A stretch of 24,314 nucleotides of DNA, taken from an uncultured Eubacteriales bacterium (GTDB taxonomy: Bacteria > Bacillota > Clostridia > Oscillospirales > CAG-272). A model generated the notes under the pieces. That model saw only the letters and a program-made list of their open reading frames with translations. It was not told the origin of the DNA and did no database searches. Positions 6,695-14,389 of this stretch are shown here, piece by piece. The stretch lies in contig CAJLCI010000034.1 of the NCBI GenBank assembly GCA_905205065.1, positions 1 to 24,314 on the forward strand. Direction: 5' to 3'. Made by a program: the position numbers and the translations under genes. Each line of letters starts with the position of its first letter. The stretch's first letter is position 1.

Positions 6695-8233
6695 ATGCTT
6701 CCTCCACATGAGATTAAAGCAAAAGATTTTACACATGCAATTCGGGGCTACAGTGCAGAAGAGGTTGACGAGTACGCGGATTTTGTTCTGAAAAAATATA
6801 CTGAGCTTTACAGAGAAAACGATGCGCTTGAAACAAAAATAGCTCAAATGAAAAGTGAGCTTGACAAATATCACTCTGACGAAGAATCTATACGAAATGC
6901 GCTTGTCGAGGCTCAGCGGTCGAGTACCAAGCTTGTAGACGAAGCAAATGAGCGGGCGGAAATAATACTGCATTCGGCAAAGCTGAACTGCGACAAAATA
7001 CTTTCCGAATTTAAAAGCGCCGTAAAAGAAGAGCGTGATGAATTGCTTCTTCTTCGCGGTATGGTAAAGAAATTTAAGGAAGATTTGTTTATCGCGTATC
7101 AGACGCATATAGAATATATAGAAAAGATTGCGCCTGAGCTTGATTCGCTCGGTGAAGAGGAATTCTCTGACGAAGCTATTATCCGTTTGGCGGTCGAGAG
7201 CATAAAGTCTGATATTATTAGTAATCACAGCAACAGCGGATCTGAAGAAGCGGAAGAATTTATATCTGAGGAAAGCGCGTATAATTCAGATAGCACTCGC
7301 AGTTTAGATGGTGAAAATAGCGAAAAGAATTCTTCGGATACGGGGGACTCGATTAAATCGGATAGAGTAGATAACGCGGGCAATTTATCCGATGAGGATA
7401 ACGCGGTTAACTTAGACGGAGTAGATAATACAGCCGGCCTATCTGGTATGGATAAAGCGGTTAACTCAGACAGAGTGGATAATGCAGGTGATTTACCCGT
7501 TACAGATTATGCAGGTAATTTATCCGGTGCTCAAAATGCGCATGCTTATAATATAAGCGGTGCCGCTGCGGTATCGGATGCGCACAAAGAAGCTGATTTG
7601 GATTTAAAAGAGTATTCAGCTCAGACCGATGAAGAAAGTTCTTTGAATAATCTATCGGACAGAAACGATTCTGCTGCAAACGGTGATGAAAATAAGGGGT
7701 CTTATGTCTTTTCGGGTGATACCGAGACATCGGAAGAGCTTGCCGGAAATAAAAAATCGGCTTATGAAGTGGGATATCATAAACCGGGCTTGGCAGACGA
7801 AATTGAATATGATGAAAACGACCTTGTCGCAGAAATAATGAATACAGGTTCGGAATCTTTGTCCGATGTAGTGAAAAAGCTTGAAAATGACATTGCATTT
7901 AAAGATTTAGAAAGTTCGGTAGACAGTCAGACAGAGGTTTCAGATACTGCTGAGGACGATTATTCTGCACTCAGACGGCTTGAAGCTTTTGAATCATATA
8001 ATGAGTCTGATTCTGTGCTTGGAGCATCGAGGGAAAGAGTTTCAAACGATCGGGGCCGAAAAAATTATGATGATAAATCCGATGAATTCCTTCGTATGTC
8101 CGACGAACCAGGAGTCGATGTAAAAACCGAGGAAGCAGTCGATGATTCGGACGAACTTTCCTTTTTGAGAAAAGAAGAGGAAAATGATGATAAAGATTAT
8201 CTTGACTTTCTCAGAGATATTACAAAAGGATAA
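6695..8233 (+). CDS. divIVA: DivIVA-family cell division protein with long repetitive acidic tail
   Basis: DivIVA proteins bind curved membrane at poles and septa and recruit division or growth proteins. The N-terminus (MLPPHEIKAKDFTHAIRGYS, then AEEVDEYADFVLKKYTELYREN) is the classic membrane-binding DivIVA domain, followed by coiled coil to about residue 165. Residues about 175-430 are acidic, Ser/Asn-rich and disordered, with a 9-residue tandem repeat (226-279). A helical segment SLSDVVKKLENDIAFKDLES follows. The C-terminus has three FLR tripeptides (465-467, 490-492, 505-507). Typical DivIVA has 160-250 residues, so this one (512) is much extended. I chose ATG 6695: AAAAGGA (6677-6683) is 11 bases upstream, whereas ATG 6683 would abut that site, and DivIVA usually begins ML.P. 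The gene is followed by a 303-base spacer with element E2. Confidence 0.92.
   Translation: MLPPHEIKAKDFTHAIRGYSAEEVDEYADFVLKKYTELYRENDALETKIAQMKSELDKYHSDEESIRNALVEAQRSSTKLVDEANERAEIILHSAKLNCDKILSEFKSAVKEERDELLLLRGMVKKFKEDLFIAYQTHIEYIEKIAPELDSLGEEEFSDEAIIRLAVESIKSDIISNHSNSGSEEAEEFISEESAYNSDSTRSLDGENSEKNSSDTGDSIKSDRVDNAGNLSDEDNAVNLDGVDNTAGLSGMDKAVNSDRVDNAGDLPVTDYAGNLSGAQNAHAYNISGAAAVSDAHKEADLDLKEYSAQTDEESSLNNLSDRNDSAANGDENKGSYVFSGDTETSEELAGNKKSAYEVGYHKPGLADEIEYDENDLVAEIMNTGSESLSDVVKKLENDIAFKDLESSVDSQTEVSDTAEDDYSALRRLEAFESYNESDSVLGASRERVSNDRGRKNYDDKSDEFLRMSDEPGVDVKTEEAVDDSDELSFLRKEEENDDKDYLDFLRDITKG
7370..7531 (+). repeat. 27-bp tandem repeat inside divIVA (six copies)
   Basis: Six in-frame units of 27 bp, each encoding nine residues with approximate consensus D-N-A-G-N-L-S-G-V (units: DNAGNLSDE, DNAVNLDGV, DNTAGLSGM, DKAVNSDRV, DNAGDLPVT, DYAGNLSGA). 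The unit boundaries fall on GATAAY. The array makes up the centre of the acidic linker. The length is a multiple of three, so copy number can vary without a frameshift. Confidence 0.85.
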
Positions 8234-8249
8234 TAGAATAAAAAAATAT

Positions 8250-8286
8250 AACTAATATAACAGTAACTAATATAACTAATAACTAA
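8250..8286. repeat. Short AT-rich tandem repeat next to element E2
   Basis: AACTAATATAAC occurs at 8250-8261 and again at 8265-8276, followed by a partial copy running into the AACTAAAAGCGA end of element E2. It looks like local expansion of the element's AT-rich end. Confidence 0.6.
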
Positions 8287-8428
8287 AAGCGAGATATTTG
8301 CTTCTGCAAGACGTTCGCCTTCAGGGGGCGTTTGCTTCTGCAATGGGGCTATTCCGCCCGCTTTTTCCGGCGGCGGTTCCGGTCTCTGCCGAAACAACTT
8401 ATGACGTTATGACTGAGTGATGCTCCTT
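8277..8428 (-). repeat. Dispersed intergenic element, copy E2
   Basis: Full-length copy in the same orientation as E1, between divIVA and ileS. Plus-strand blocks: TAATAACTAAAAGCGAGA (8277-8294), CTGCAAGACGTT (8304-8315), a CGCC/GGCG hairpin (8316-8319 with 8327-8330) at the place where E1 has CCGCCG/CGGCGG, CGCTTTTTCCGGC (8359-8371), a CGGCGG/CTGCCG hairpin just after, ATGACG, and GCTCCTT (8422-8428). TTTGCTTCTGCAA is also duplicated within it (8297-8309, 8331-8343). A minus-strand open frame here (8197-8397) is explained by the repeat and is not called. Confidence 0.7.
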
Positions 8429-8451
8429 GCAGAGAATACTGCCGGATGCTT

Positions 8452-8521
8452 TCCGCCGAGAGCTGCACGGCATGCAGAATACCTTAGCTTGACTATGCAA
8501 AAATTTTAGATTTTCGGCGGA
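8452..8521 (+). promoter_or_regulatory. Possible hairpin hiding the ileS ribosome binding site
   Basis: TCCGCCGA (8452-8459) is perfectly complementary to TCGGCGGA (8514-8521), which overlaps the only Shine-Dalgarno-like GGAG before ileS (8519-8522). An inner hairpin CTGCA/TGCAG (8463-8467 with 8473-8477) sits in the loop. Pairing could limit translation of ileS. I find no T-box consensus (AGGGTGGNACCGCG-like) in 8234-8536, so this is not a recognisable T-box. Confidence 0.35.
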
Positions 8522-8536
8522 GAAACGGAATGCAAA

Positions 8537-11308
8537 ATGCCAAAGGATTATACCGGAACATTAAATCTTCCCAAAACCGGATTTTCAATGAGAGCCAATC
8601 TTTCACAGCGTGAGCCTGAAATGCAGAAACGCTGGGAAGAGGATAATATATACGAAAAGATGCTCGAAAGAAATCAGGGCAAGCCTGCTTATATTCTTCA
8701 TGACGGTCCTCCGTTCTCAAATGGAAATATCCATATGGGGACAGCGATGAATAAGGTACTTAAGGATTTCATAAATAAATATAAGTCCATGAGCGGATAC
8801 TGTGTTTCTTATCGTCCGGGATGGGATAATCACGGAATGCCTATAGAGAGCGCTATTATTAAGCAGAGTAAGCTTGACCGTAAAAGGATGACAGTTCCGG
8901 AGTTTAGGAACGCCTGCCATGATTTTGCCGATAAATTTGTAAAGCTGCAGATGTCGCAGTTTAAGCGTCTCGGAGTACTTGGCGAATGGAATGATCCGTA
9001 TCTTACAATGAGTCCCGATTTTGAAGCGCGCGAAATACAGGTATTCGGCGAAATGTTCAAAAAGGGATATATATATAAGGGACTTAAACCAGTGTACTGG
9101 TGTCCGCATGACGAAACGGCTCTTGCAGAGGCTGAAATTGATTACAAAGATGTTGATTGTTCATCTATTTATGTCAAGTTTAAGTTGTCAGATGATCTTG
9201 GAAGCGATAAGCTTGCTTCTGTAGATCGTAATAATACTTATTTTTTAATATGGACAACAACTGCGTGGACGCTTCCGGGCAATCTTGCAATTGCTGTGCA
9301 TCCTCGTGAAAAGTATGTTGCTGTTAAAGCGTCAAACGGAGAGACATATATTCTTGCCGAGGCTCTCTGTGAAAATACAATGAAAGCCGGAGGAATAGAC
9401 AGTTATGAGGTTGTAGCTTCCTTTATCGGAAGCGACCTCGAATATATGAAAGCACGTCATCCTTTCCTTGACAGAGATTCTGTTCTTCTTTGCGCCGAAT
9501 ATGTCACTATGGAAAGCGGTACCGGATGCGTTCATACCGCGCCCGGATTCGGAGCAGACGACTATATGACGTGTATGCGTTATAAAATGGATATTATAGT
9601 ACCTGTTGATGACAAAGGATATCAGACTTCCGATGCGGGAAAGTATGCAGGAATGTATTATGAGGAATCCGGCGACGCAATAATAAACGATATGCAGGAA
9701 AGCGGTGCGCTTTTTGCAACCGAGAAAATAACTCACTCTTATCCGCATTGCTGGCGCTGCAAGCATCCGATTATTTTCCGCGCAACCCCACAGTGGTTCT
9801 GTTCTGTAGAAGCATTCAGAGATGAAGCGATAAAGGCTTGTGAGGACGTAAACTGGATGCCGTCGTGGGGCGGCGAGCGTATGATGCAGATGATTCGCGA
9901 ACGTGCGGATTGGTGTATTTCGCGTCAGCGCCACTGGGGACTGCCAATCGCGGTATTTTACTGTTCGGATTGCGGAGAGACTGTCTGCACAGACGAGACA
10001 ATCTCAAAAATTTCACATTTGTTTGCGGAACACGGTTCAAATATCTGGTACGAAAAGGAAGCATCCGAGCTTATTCCCGATGGCTTCAGGTGTCCGAAAT
10101 GCGGAGGAGTGCATTTCACAAAAGAGACTGATACTCTTGACGGTTGGTTTGACTCAGGCTGCACGCATTTCGTCAGTTTGGAAAACCGTACCGGAATGAA
10201 ATGGCCGGCGGATTTGTATCTTGAAGGCGCCGACCAATACCGCGGATGGTTTCAGTCGTCTCTTCTTACCGCTGTCGGAGCAAAAGGGCAGGGCGCACCG
10301 TATAAGGCCGTGCTTACCCATGGATGGGTTGTTGACGGAGAAGGAAAGGCAATGCACAAATCGCTTGGAAATTCAGTGCTTGCAGAAGACGTTGTAAAAA
10401 AATATGGGGCGGATATTCTCAGATGCTGGGTTGCTTCAAGCGATTATCGTGTTGATGTCCGGGTTTCAGATCAGATTTTAGGGCAGCTCGGAGAAATTTA
10501 CCGGAAAATACGCAATACCGCAAGAATACTTCTTGCCAATCTCTCTGATTTTGACCCGAATCTTGATATGGTTCCGATAAATGAGCTTGAGGAAATAGAC
10601 AAGTGGATTCTTTCCGGGTTGAATAAGCTTGTCAGAAGATCGGTCAAAAACTATGACTCGTTTGAGTTTCACAGTGTTTTTCATGACATCAGCAAATTCT
10701 GCACTGTGGATTTGTCAAAGCTTTATGTTGATATAACAAAGGACCGTACGTATGTTGAGGCGGCTTCGTCAAAGACAAGACGCTGCGTTCAGACGGCGAT
10801 GTATATTGTTTTGTCTTCCCTTACAAGATTGCTTGCTCCGCTTCTTACGCATACTGCCGACGAGATTTGGCTCGCTATGCCGCATCTTGCATGCGACGAT
10901 GCAAGATGTGTTCTTTTGAATGATATGCCTGTATATGACGAGCATTATGTTTTCGAAGACATAGAGGAGCATTGGGATAAACTTTTTGAGCTTCGTGACG
11001 ATGTAATGAAAGAGCTTGAAATTGCCCGTGCCGAAAAAATAATCGGCAAGTCGCTTGAAGCGCAGCTTGAGATAACTGTAAGCGGAGAAAAATACGATCT
11101 TTTAAACAGCTTCTGCGATAAGCTTGCGGCTGTATTCATCGTTTCCGGTGTAAAACTTTTAAACGGCGGAGGGGAAGAGCTCTCTGTAAAGGTAATGCAG
11201 GCTGACGGCGAAAAGTGCGACAGATGCTGGACGTATACCGATGACGGAGAAAAGACGGAGGACGGCTATTTATGTGCTCGTTGCCTGAAGACGATAAAAG
11301 AGATTTAG
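8537..11308 (+). CDS. ileS: Isoleucyl-tRNA synthetase
   Basis: Class I synthetase that charges tRNA-Ile and edits Val-tRNA-Ile. The HIGH-type motif is in PPFSNGNIHMGTA (HMGT, residues 66-69), and the editing domain (CP1) spans roughly 195-400 with TTTAWTLPGNLAI and GTGCVHTAPGFGADDY. The second signature is AMHKS (605-609) in DGEGKAMHKSLGN instead of KMSKS; I believe such variants exist in related bacteria. A zinc-knuckle C-terminus has CDRCWTY and CARC. Length 923 is normal. ATG 8537 gives the standard N-terminus; a GGAG lies 14 bases upstream in a possible hairpin. Its end overlaps lspA by 37 bases, so lspA and probably rluD are co-transcribed with it. The ileS-lspA linkage is widespread in bacteria. 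Confidence 0.97.
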   Translation: MPKDYTGTLNLPKTGFSMRANLSQREPEMQKRWEEDNIYEKMLERNQGKPAYILHDGPPFSNGNIHMGTAMNKVLKDFINKYKSMSGYCVSYRPGWDNHGMPIESAIIKQSKLDRKRMTVPEFRNACHDFADKFVKLQMSQFKRLGVLGEWNDPYLTMSPDFEAREIQVFGEMFKKGYIYKGLKPVYWCPHDETALAEAEIDYKDVDCSSIYVKFKLSDDLGSDKLASVDRNNTYFLIWTTTAWTLPGNLAIAVHPREKYVAVKASNGETYILAEALCENTMKAGGIDSYEVVASFIGSDLEYMKARHPFLDRDSVLLCAEYVTMESGTGCVHTAPGFGADDYMTCMRYKMDIIVPVDDKGYQTSDAGKYAGMYYEESGDAIINDMQESGALFATEKITHSYPHCWRCKHPIIFRATPQWFCSVEAFRDEAIKACEDVNWMPSWGGERMMQMIRERADWCISRQRHWGLPIAVFYCSDCGETVCTDETISKISHLFAEHGSNIWYEKEASELIPDGFRCPKCGGVHFTKETDTLDGWFDSGCTHFVSLENRTGMKWPADLYLEGADQYRGWFQSSLLTAVGAKGQGAPYKAVLTHGWVVDGEGKAMHKSLGNSVLAEDVVKKYGADILRCWVASSDYRVDVRVSDQILGQLGEIYRKIRNTARILLANLSDFDPNLDMVPINELEEIDKWILSGLNKLVRRSVKNYDSFEFHSVFHDISKFCTVDLSKLYVDITKDRTYVEAASSKTRRCVQTAMYIVLSSLTRLLAPLLTHTADEIWLAMPHLACDDARCVLLNDMPVYDEHYVFEDIEEHWDKLFELRDDVMKELEIARAEKIIGKSLEAQLEITVSGEKYDLLNSFCDKLAAVFIVSGVKLLNGGGEELSVKVMQADGEKCDRCWTYTDDGEKTEDGYLCARCLKTIKEI

Positions 11309-11952
11309 CTCATGAAGAAGTCTCCGGGATGGAAGAGGAGAGGACGGTAAAAAAAAGATCTGAACTTTCAGATTTACATTCCGAATCTGAAATGACGGTT
11401 GAAAATCAAGCAGATAGCAATGATAAAAAAGATTCGGACGAAGAATTGTCTCTGAGACAAAGGACAAAAAACGGAAGCCCGAAAATATGGCTGTTTACTG
11501 CGGCTTTTGTTGTCCTGATTGATCAGATTTCAAAGTTGTTGGCCAAACGTTTTTTGGAGCCGACCGGAGATTTTCCTATTATAAATGGAATTCTTCATCT
11601 GACATATGTTGAGAATACCGGAGCGGCATTCGGTATCCTTAAGGATCACCGTTGGGTTTTTATGTCGATATCTTGTGCGGCTGTTGTGGCTCTGATCGTT
11701 TATCTGATAGTTTCAAGGAACAGTATCGGTATGCTTGGCGGAGTTTCTCTCTCCATGATTATCGGCGGCGGTATAGGGAATATGATCGACCGTGTATTGT
11801 CCGGCTTTGTAATCGATTTTATAAATTTTGAACTTATAAATTTTGCAGTATTCAATATAGCGGATTCGGCAGTATGCATAGGCGCCGTCCTGCTTATTGT
11901 TTATGTGCTTTTCTTAGATAAAAGGAATGCATTAGAGAATGCCGGGAAATAA
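11272..11952 (+). CDS. lspA: Lipoprotein signal peptidase (signal peptidase II)
   Basis: Membrane aspartyl protease that cleaves signal peptides of diacylated prolipoproteins. Four transmembrane stretches are visible from about residue 73 (IWLFTAAFVVLIDQIS, WVFMSISCAAVVALIVYLIV, GGVSLSMIIGGGIGNMI, FNIADSAVCIGAVLLIVYVLFL). Catalytic aspartates are D173 in GNMIDRV and D198 in FNIADSAV; NTGAAFG is also present. Normal length is 150-170; the extra part is a charged, soluble N-terminus of about 65 residues that should lie in the cytoplasm. The upstream start is supported by GGAGGA (11257-11262) nine bases before ATG 11272, inside ileS. ATG 11329 is a weaker alternative that would remove 19 residues. 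It overlaps rluD by 14 bases. Confidence 0.96.
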   Translation: MCSLPEDDKRDLAHEEVSGMEEERTVKKRSELSDLHSESEMTVENQADSNDKKDSDEELSLRQRTKNGSPKIWLFTAAFVVLIDQISKLLAKRFLEPTGDFPIINGILHLTYVENTGAAFGILKDHRWVFMSISCAAVVALIVYLIVSRNSIGMLGGVSLSMIIGGGIGNMIDRVLSGFVIDFINFELINFAVFNIADSAVCIGAVLLIVYVLFLDKRNALENAGK

Positions 11953-12856
11953 TGTAAGGCTTGACGTTTATGTGGCGGAGCGCGAGGGTATTACGCGTTC
12001 CGCTTCTCAAAAGCTGATAGAGTCCGGATATGTTTTGGTTAACGGAATTCACCGTGAAAAGCGGTATTCTGTTAAAGCGGAGGACGAAATTGAAGTAATA
12101 GAGTGTCCGCCGTGCGAAACTGATATAAAACCGGAGAATATACCTCTTGATATTTTGTATGAAGACGACTGTCTGCTTGTGGTAAATAAGCCAAAGGGAA
12201 TGGTTGTTCATCCTGCGGCAGGAAATCCTGACGGAACGCTTGTGAACGCGCTTTTGTATCATTGCGCGGGGACTCTTTCAGGGATCGGCGGAGCTGTTCG
12301 TCCGGGAATAGTTCATCGAATTGACAAGGATACAAGCGGTCTTTTGCTTGTAGCAAAAAACGATGCCGCGCATGTTGTTTTATCCGAACAGTTCAGCTCA
12401 CATAAAATGGAAAGAATTTATGAGACTATTGTATCAGGTAATATAAAGGATGATTGCGGTACAGTAAATGCTCCGATCGGAAGGCATCCGTCTAACCGAA
12501 AAAAAATGGCAGTTGTTGCGACGGGCAAAGACGCTGTCACTCATTACAAGGTTGCAGAGCGTTATCCGCCGCAGAACGGCGGACAGTCCTACACAAGGCT
12601 TTCTGTACGTCTTGAGACCGGGAGAACACATCAGATAAGGGTTCATATGTCCTATATAGGACATCCGGTTCTTGGCGATACTGTTTACGGCGGCGATAAG
12701 AGCGTTATTGCAAAGAAATATGCTTCAGTTCTTCGCGGCCAGTGTCTGCATGCGCGTACAATTGAATTTGAACACCCGATAACGCATAGAATTATGTCAT
12801 TTGACAGCGGACTTCCGGATTATTTTTATGAGCTTCCGTTTAAAATTGAAAAATGA
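11939..12856 (+). CDS. rluD: RluA/RluD-family 23S rRNA pseudouridine synthase
   Basis: Converts specific uridines to pseudouridine in large-subunit rRNA; the exact site cannot be read from sequence. The N-terminal S4 domain (about 5-60: RLDVYVAEREGITRSASQKLI, GYVLVNG) is followed by the catalytic domain with VVNKPKGMVVHPAAGN, the catalytic HRIDKDTSGL (Asp129), GRTHQIRVHM and HPVLGDTVYGG. The length of 305 is standard. ATG 11939 overlaps the lspA end and has AAAGGA at 11921-11926. The ileS-lspA-rluD order is typical of Bacillota. Intergenic element E3 begins one base after its stop codon. Confidence 0.95.
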   Translation: MPGNNVRLDVYVAEREGITRSASQKLIESGYVLVNGIHREKRYSVKAEDEIEVIECPPCETDIKPENIPLDILYEDDCLLVVNKPKGMVVHPAAGNPDGTLVNALLYHCAGTLSGIGGAVRPGIVHRIDKDTSGLLLVAKNDAAHVVLSEQFSSHKMERIYETIVSGNIKDDCGTVNAPIGRHPSNRKKMAVVATGKDAVTHYKVAERYPPQNGGQSYTRLSVRLETGRTHQIRVHMSYIGHPVLGDTVYGGDKSVIAKKYASVLRGQCLHARTIEFEHPITHRIMSFDSGLPDYFYELPFKIEK

Positions 12857-12857
12857 G

Positions 12858-13095
12858 TTCAATAAGGTGCATAGCTTCGTTATAAAGTGTTCCTGCGTCG
12901 GACTGAATCACTACCGGAAAAGTGAGAAGGCTCACCGTACGTACAGCCGGCCGTTTTACAGTAGAGTCGAGCGTCATAAAGTCGAGCATCATAGAGTCGA
13001 GCATCATAGAGTTTGAACGTCTTACAGTCGAACGTTTAGCCGAACGTTTTATAGTTGAACGTCTTGCAGGCGAAAAAATATCGCTTTTTATTATA
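12858..13095 (+). repeat. Dispersed intergenic element, expanded copy E3
   Basis: This copy is inverted relative to E1 and E2 and fills most of the rluD-nagA spacer. Blocks: TTCAATAAGGTGCATAG (12858-12874), CGTTATAAAGTGTTCC (near 12876-12891), ACCGGAAAAGTGAG (12913-12926), GCCGGCCGTTTTACAG (near 12946-12961), AACGTCTTGCAG (13058-13069) and ATATCGCTTTTTATTATA (13078-13095). Between the last two shared blocks lies a 15-bp tandem array (separate entry). A GTGAG/CTCAC hairpin sits at 12922-12935. The remaining 76 bases before nagA show only a weak TTGTAC/TATAGT pair with a poor 15-base spacing, which I do not call a promoter. Confidence 0.65.
12942..13069 (+). repeat. 15-bp tandem array inside E3
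   Basis: About eight degenerate units, for example AAAGTCGAGCATCAT, AGAGTCGAGCATCAT, AGAGTTTGAACGTCTT, ACAGTCGAACGTTT, ATAGTTGAACGTCTT. Units are 13-16 nt, with one 20-nt unit. The later units contain GAACGTCTT, the same block present once in E1 and E2, so the array looks like internal amplification of that block. Open frames across it are low-complexity shadows without ribosome sites. Confidence 0.75.
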
Positions 13096-13171
13096 TTTTA
13101 TTTTTGTACATTTTGCGTGAAACTTATAGTAAAGTTTGTACGATAGATACAGAAAAGGAACTGATTGTTAA

Positions 13172-14299
13172 GTGAACTATTTCAGCTTAAAAAATGCGTT
13201 GATTTATAATTCCGATAAAGAGGAATTTATACCCGGAGGAATCGCGGTTAAGAACGGGATTATTACTGCTATCGGGGATCTGTCAGACGCTGATTTTAAC
13301 TGCGCCCGTGATATTTGCGGGCGAAAGATAATTCCCGCCATGGTTGACGTACATTCGCACGGACGGGAAGGCATAGATTTTTGCGGAGCTTCCGTAGATG
13401 AGCTTATGAGCCTGAAAGCGTCATATGCCAGGGTGGGAACGGCAACGGTTGTACCTACGCTTGCATCGGCAACACTGGATGAGTGGAGAGAAACCGTAGA
13501 AAATGTGAAAAACTGTGGTTTTGACGCGATACATTTTGAAGGCCGTTATCTTTCTCCTGAAAAACGAGGTGCTCACGCGCCGGAGCTTCTGACCCTGCCG
13601 AATTCTGACGAGATGAAGGAGCTTCTTGATATTTCCGCAGATATGCATGTTCACGTATCTTTAGCGCCTGAGCTGAAGGGCGGAATTGAATTTATTAAGT
13701 TTTTGTCGGAAAACAACGCTACGGCAGGTATTGCTCACACCGCGGCGACATATGAAGAGGCAATGACAGCGGTCAAAGCTGGAGCAATATCATTTACTCA
13801 TACATTTAATGCGATGACCGAAATGCTTCACAGAGCGCCGGGCGTCGCCGGAGCCGCTCTGTCATCAGGCAGATATGCCGAATTTATATGCGACGGTGTG
13901 CATGTTCATCCTGCCGTAATAAAAGCGGCATATAACTCGGTTCCTCATGACAAGTTTGTGCTGATTACCGATTCTTTAATGGCTGCCGGATGCGGTGACG
14001 GAAATTATACGCTTGCAGGACTTAGGGTGAATGTAAACGGCGGAATTGCAAGGACAGAGGACGGAGCTATTGCCGGGAGCATGCTTGATCTTTTTACTGC
14101 AATGCGTAATCTTATGAGCTTTGCAGGGATATCTCTTGAAAAGGCAATACCCTGTGCGACTTCTAATCCGGCAGGAATGCTGTCGCTTGATAAAATCACG
14201 GGTTCTCTCAAGGTCGGTCTGCGCGCGGATATGATTATTCTTGATGACTGTGAAAATGAAATTTCAAGCGTATACTCAGCCGGTAATTTAGTAAGATAA
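13172..14299 (+). CDS. nagA: N-acetylglucosamine-6-phosphate deacetylase
   Basis: Amidohydrolase that removes acetate from GlcNAc-6-phosphate in amino-sugar catabolism and cell-wall recycling. Motifs: the metal-binding DVHSHG (near 59), HFEGRYLSPEKRGAHAPE (near 118-135), AGIAHTAATYEEA with the metal His, THTFNAM, ICDGVHVHP and the catalytic Asp in LITDSLMAAG. The C-terminal beta-sandwich includes LKVGLRADMIILD. Length 375 is normal. Two signatures deviate from the usual form: EGRYL where EGPFL is common, and AHTAAT where GHTDAT/GHSNA is common. A related amidohydrolase specificity is therefore possible. Start is GTG 13172 with AAAAGGA at 13153-13159. No nagB or sugar transporter is in the window. 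Confidence 0.88.
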   Translation: MNYFSLKNALIYNSDKEEFIPGGIAVKNGIITAIGDLSDADFNCARDICGRKIIPAMVDVHSHGREGIDFCGASVDELMSLKASYARVGTATVVPTLASATLDEWRETVENVKNCGFDAIHFEGRYLSPEKRGAHAPELLTLPNSDEMKELLDISADMHVHVSLAPELKGGIEFIKFLSENNATAGIAHTAATYEEAMTAVKAGAISFTHTFNAMTEMLHRAPGVAGAALSSGRYAEFICDGVHVHPAVIKAAYNSVPHDKFVLITDSLMAAGCGDGNYTLAGLRVNVNGGIARTEDGAIAGSMLDLFTAMRNLMSFAGISLEKAIPCATSNPAGMLSLDKITGSLKVGLRADMIILDDCENEISSVYSAGNLVR

Positions 14300-14303
14300 T
14301 GCT

Positions 14304-14346
14304 GAACCGGGGAACTCCTTATGACGGAGCCGTTGTCTTTATTGAA
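14304..14346 (-). repeat. Dispersed intergenic element, end fragment E5
   Basis: The nagA-metG spacer holds one end of the element, in E1 orientation: AACCGGGGAACTCC, ATGACGGAG and CTTTATTGAA (14337-14346). On the minus strand it reads TTCAATAAAG, then CTCCGTCATAAGGAGTTCC, matching the TTCAATAAGG and CGTCAT..GTTCC blocks of E1-E3. The core with the GAAAAAGCG and AACGTCTT blocks is absent. Confidence 0.5.
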
Positions 14347-14389
14347 TAACTTTATTTTTTAGCCGTGTACGGAGAAGTGGGGGAATGTA

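Noticed and set aside
6314..7228. 304-codon minus-strand open frame
   Set aside because: It lies antisense to ylmH and divIVA, whose protein families are clear; its translation has no recognisable motif.
8197..8397. Minus-strand 66-codon frame with a protein-like Pro/Glu-rich sequence
   Set aside because: It coincides with repeat element E2 and the end of divIVA, and has no ribosome site. It is better explained as a repeat read by chance.
8234..8536. T-box riboswitch before ileS
   Set aside because: T-boxes are common before ileS in Bacillota, but I cannot find the AGGGTGGNACCGCG-like antiterminator block or a following terminator here.
13104..13130. Promoter TTGTAC/TATAGT before nagA
   Set aside because: The spacing is only 15 bases and both boxes deviate from consensus in an AT-rich stretch.
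12922..13146. Small 74-codon open frame on the plus strand
   Set aside because: It is generated by the 15-bp tandem array, is low in complexity, and lacks a ribosome site.
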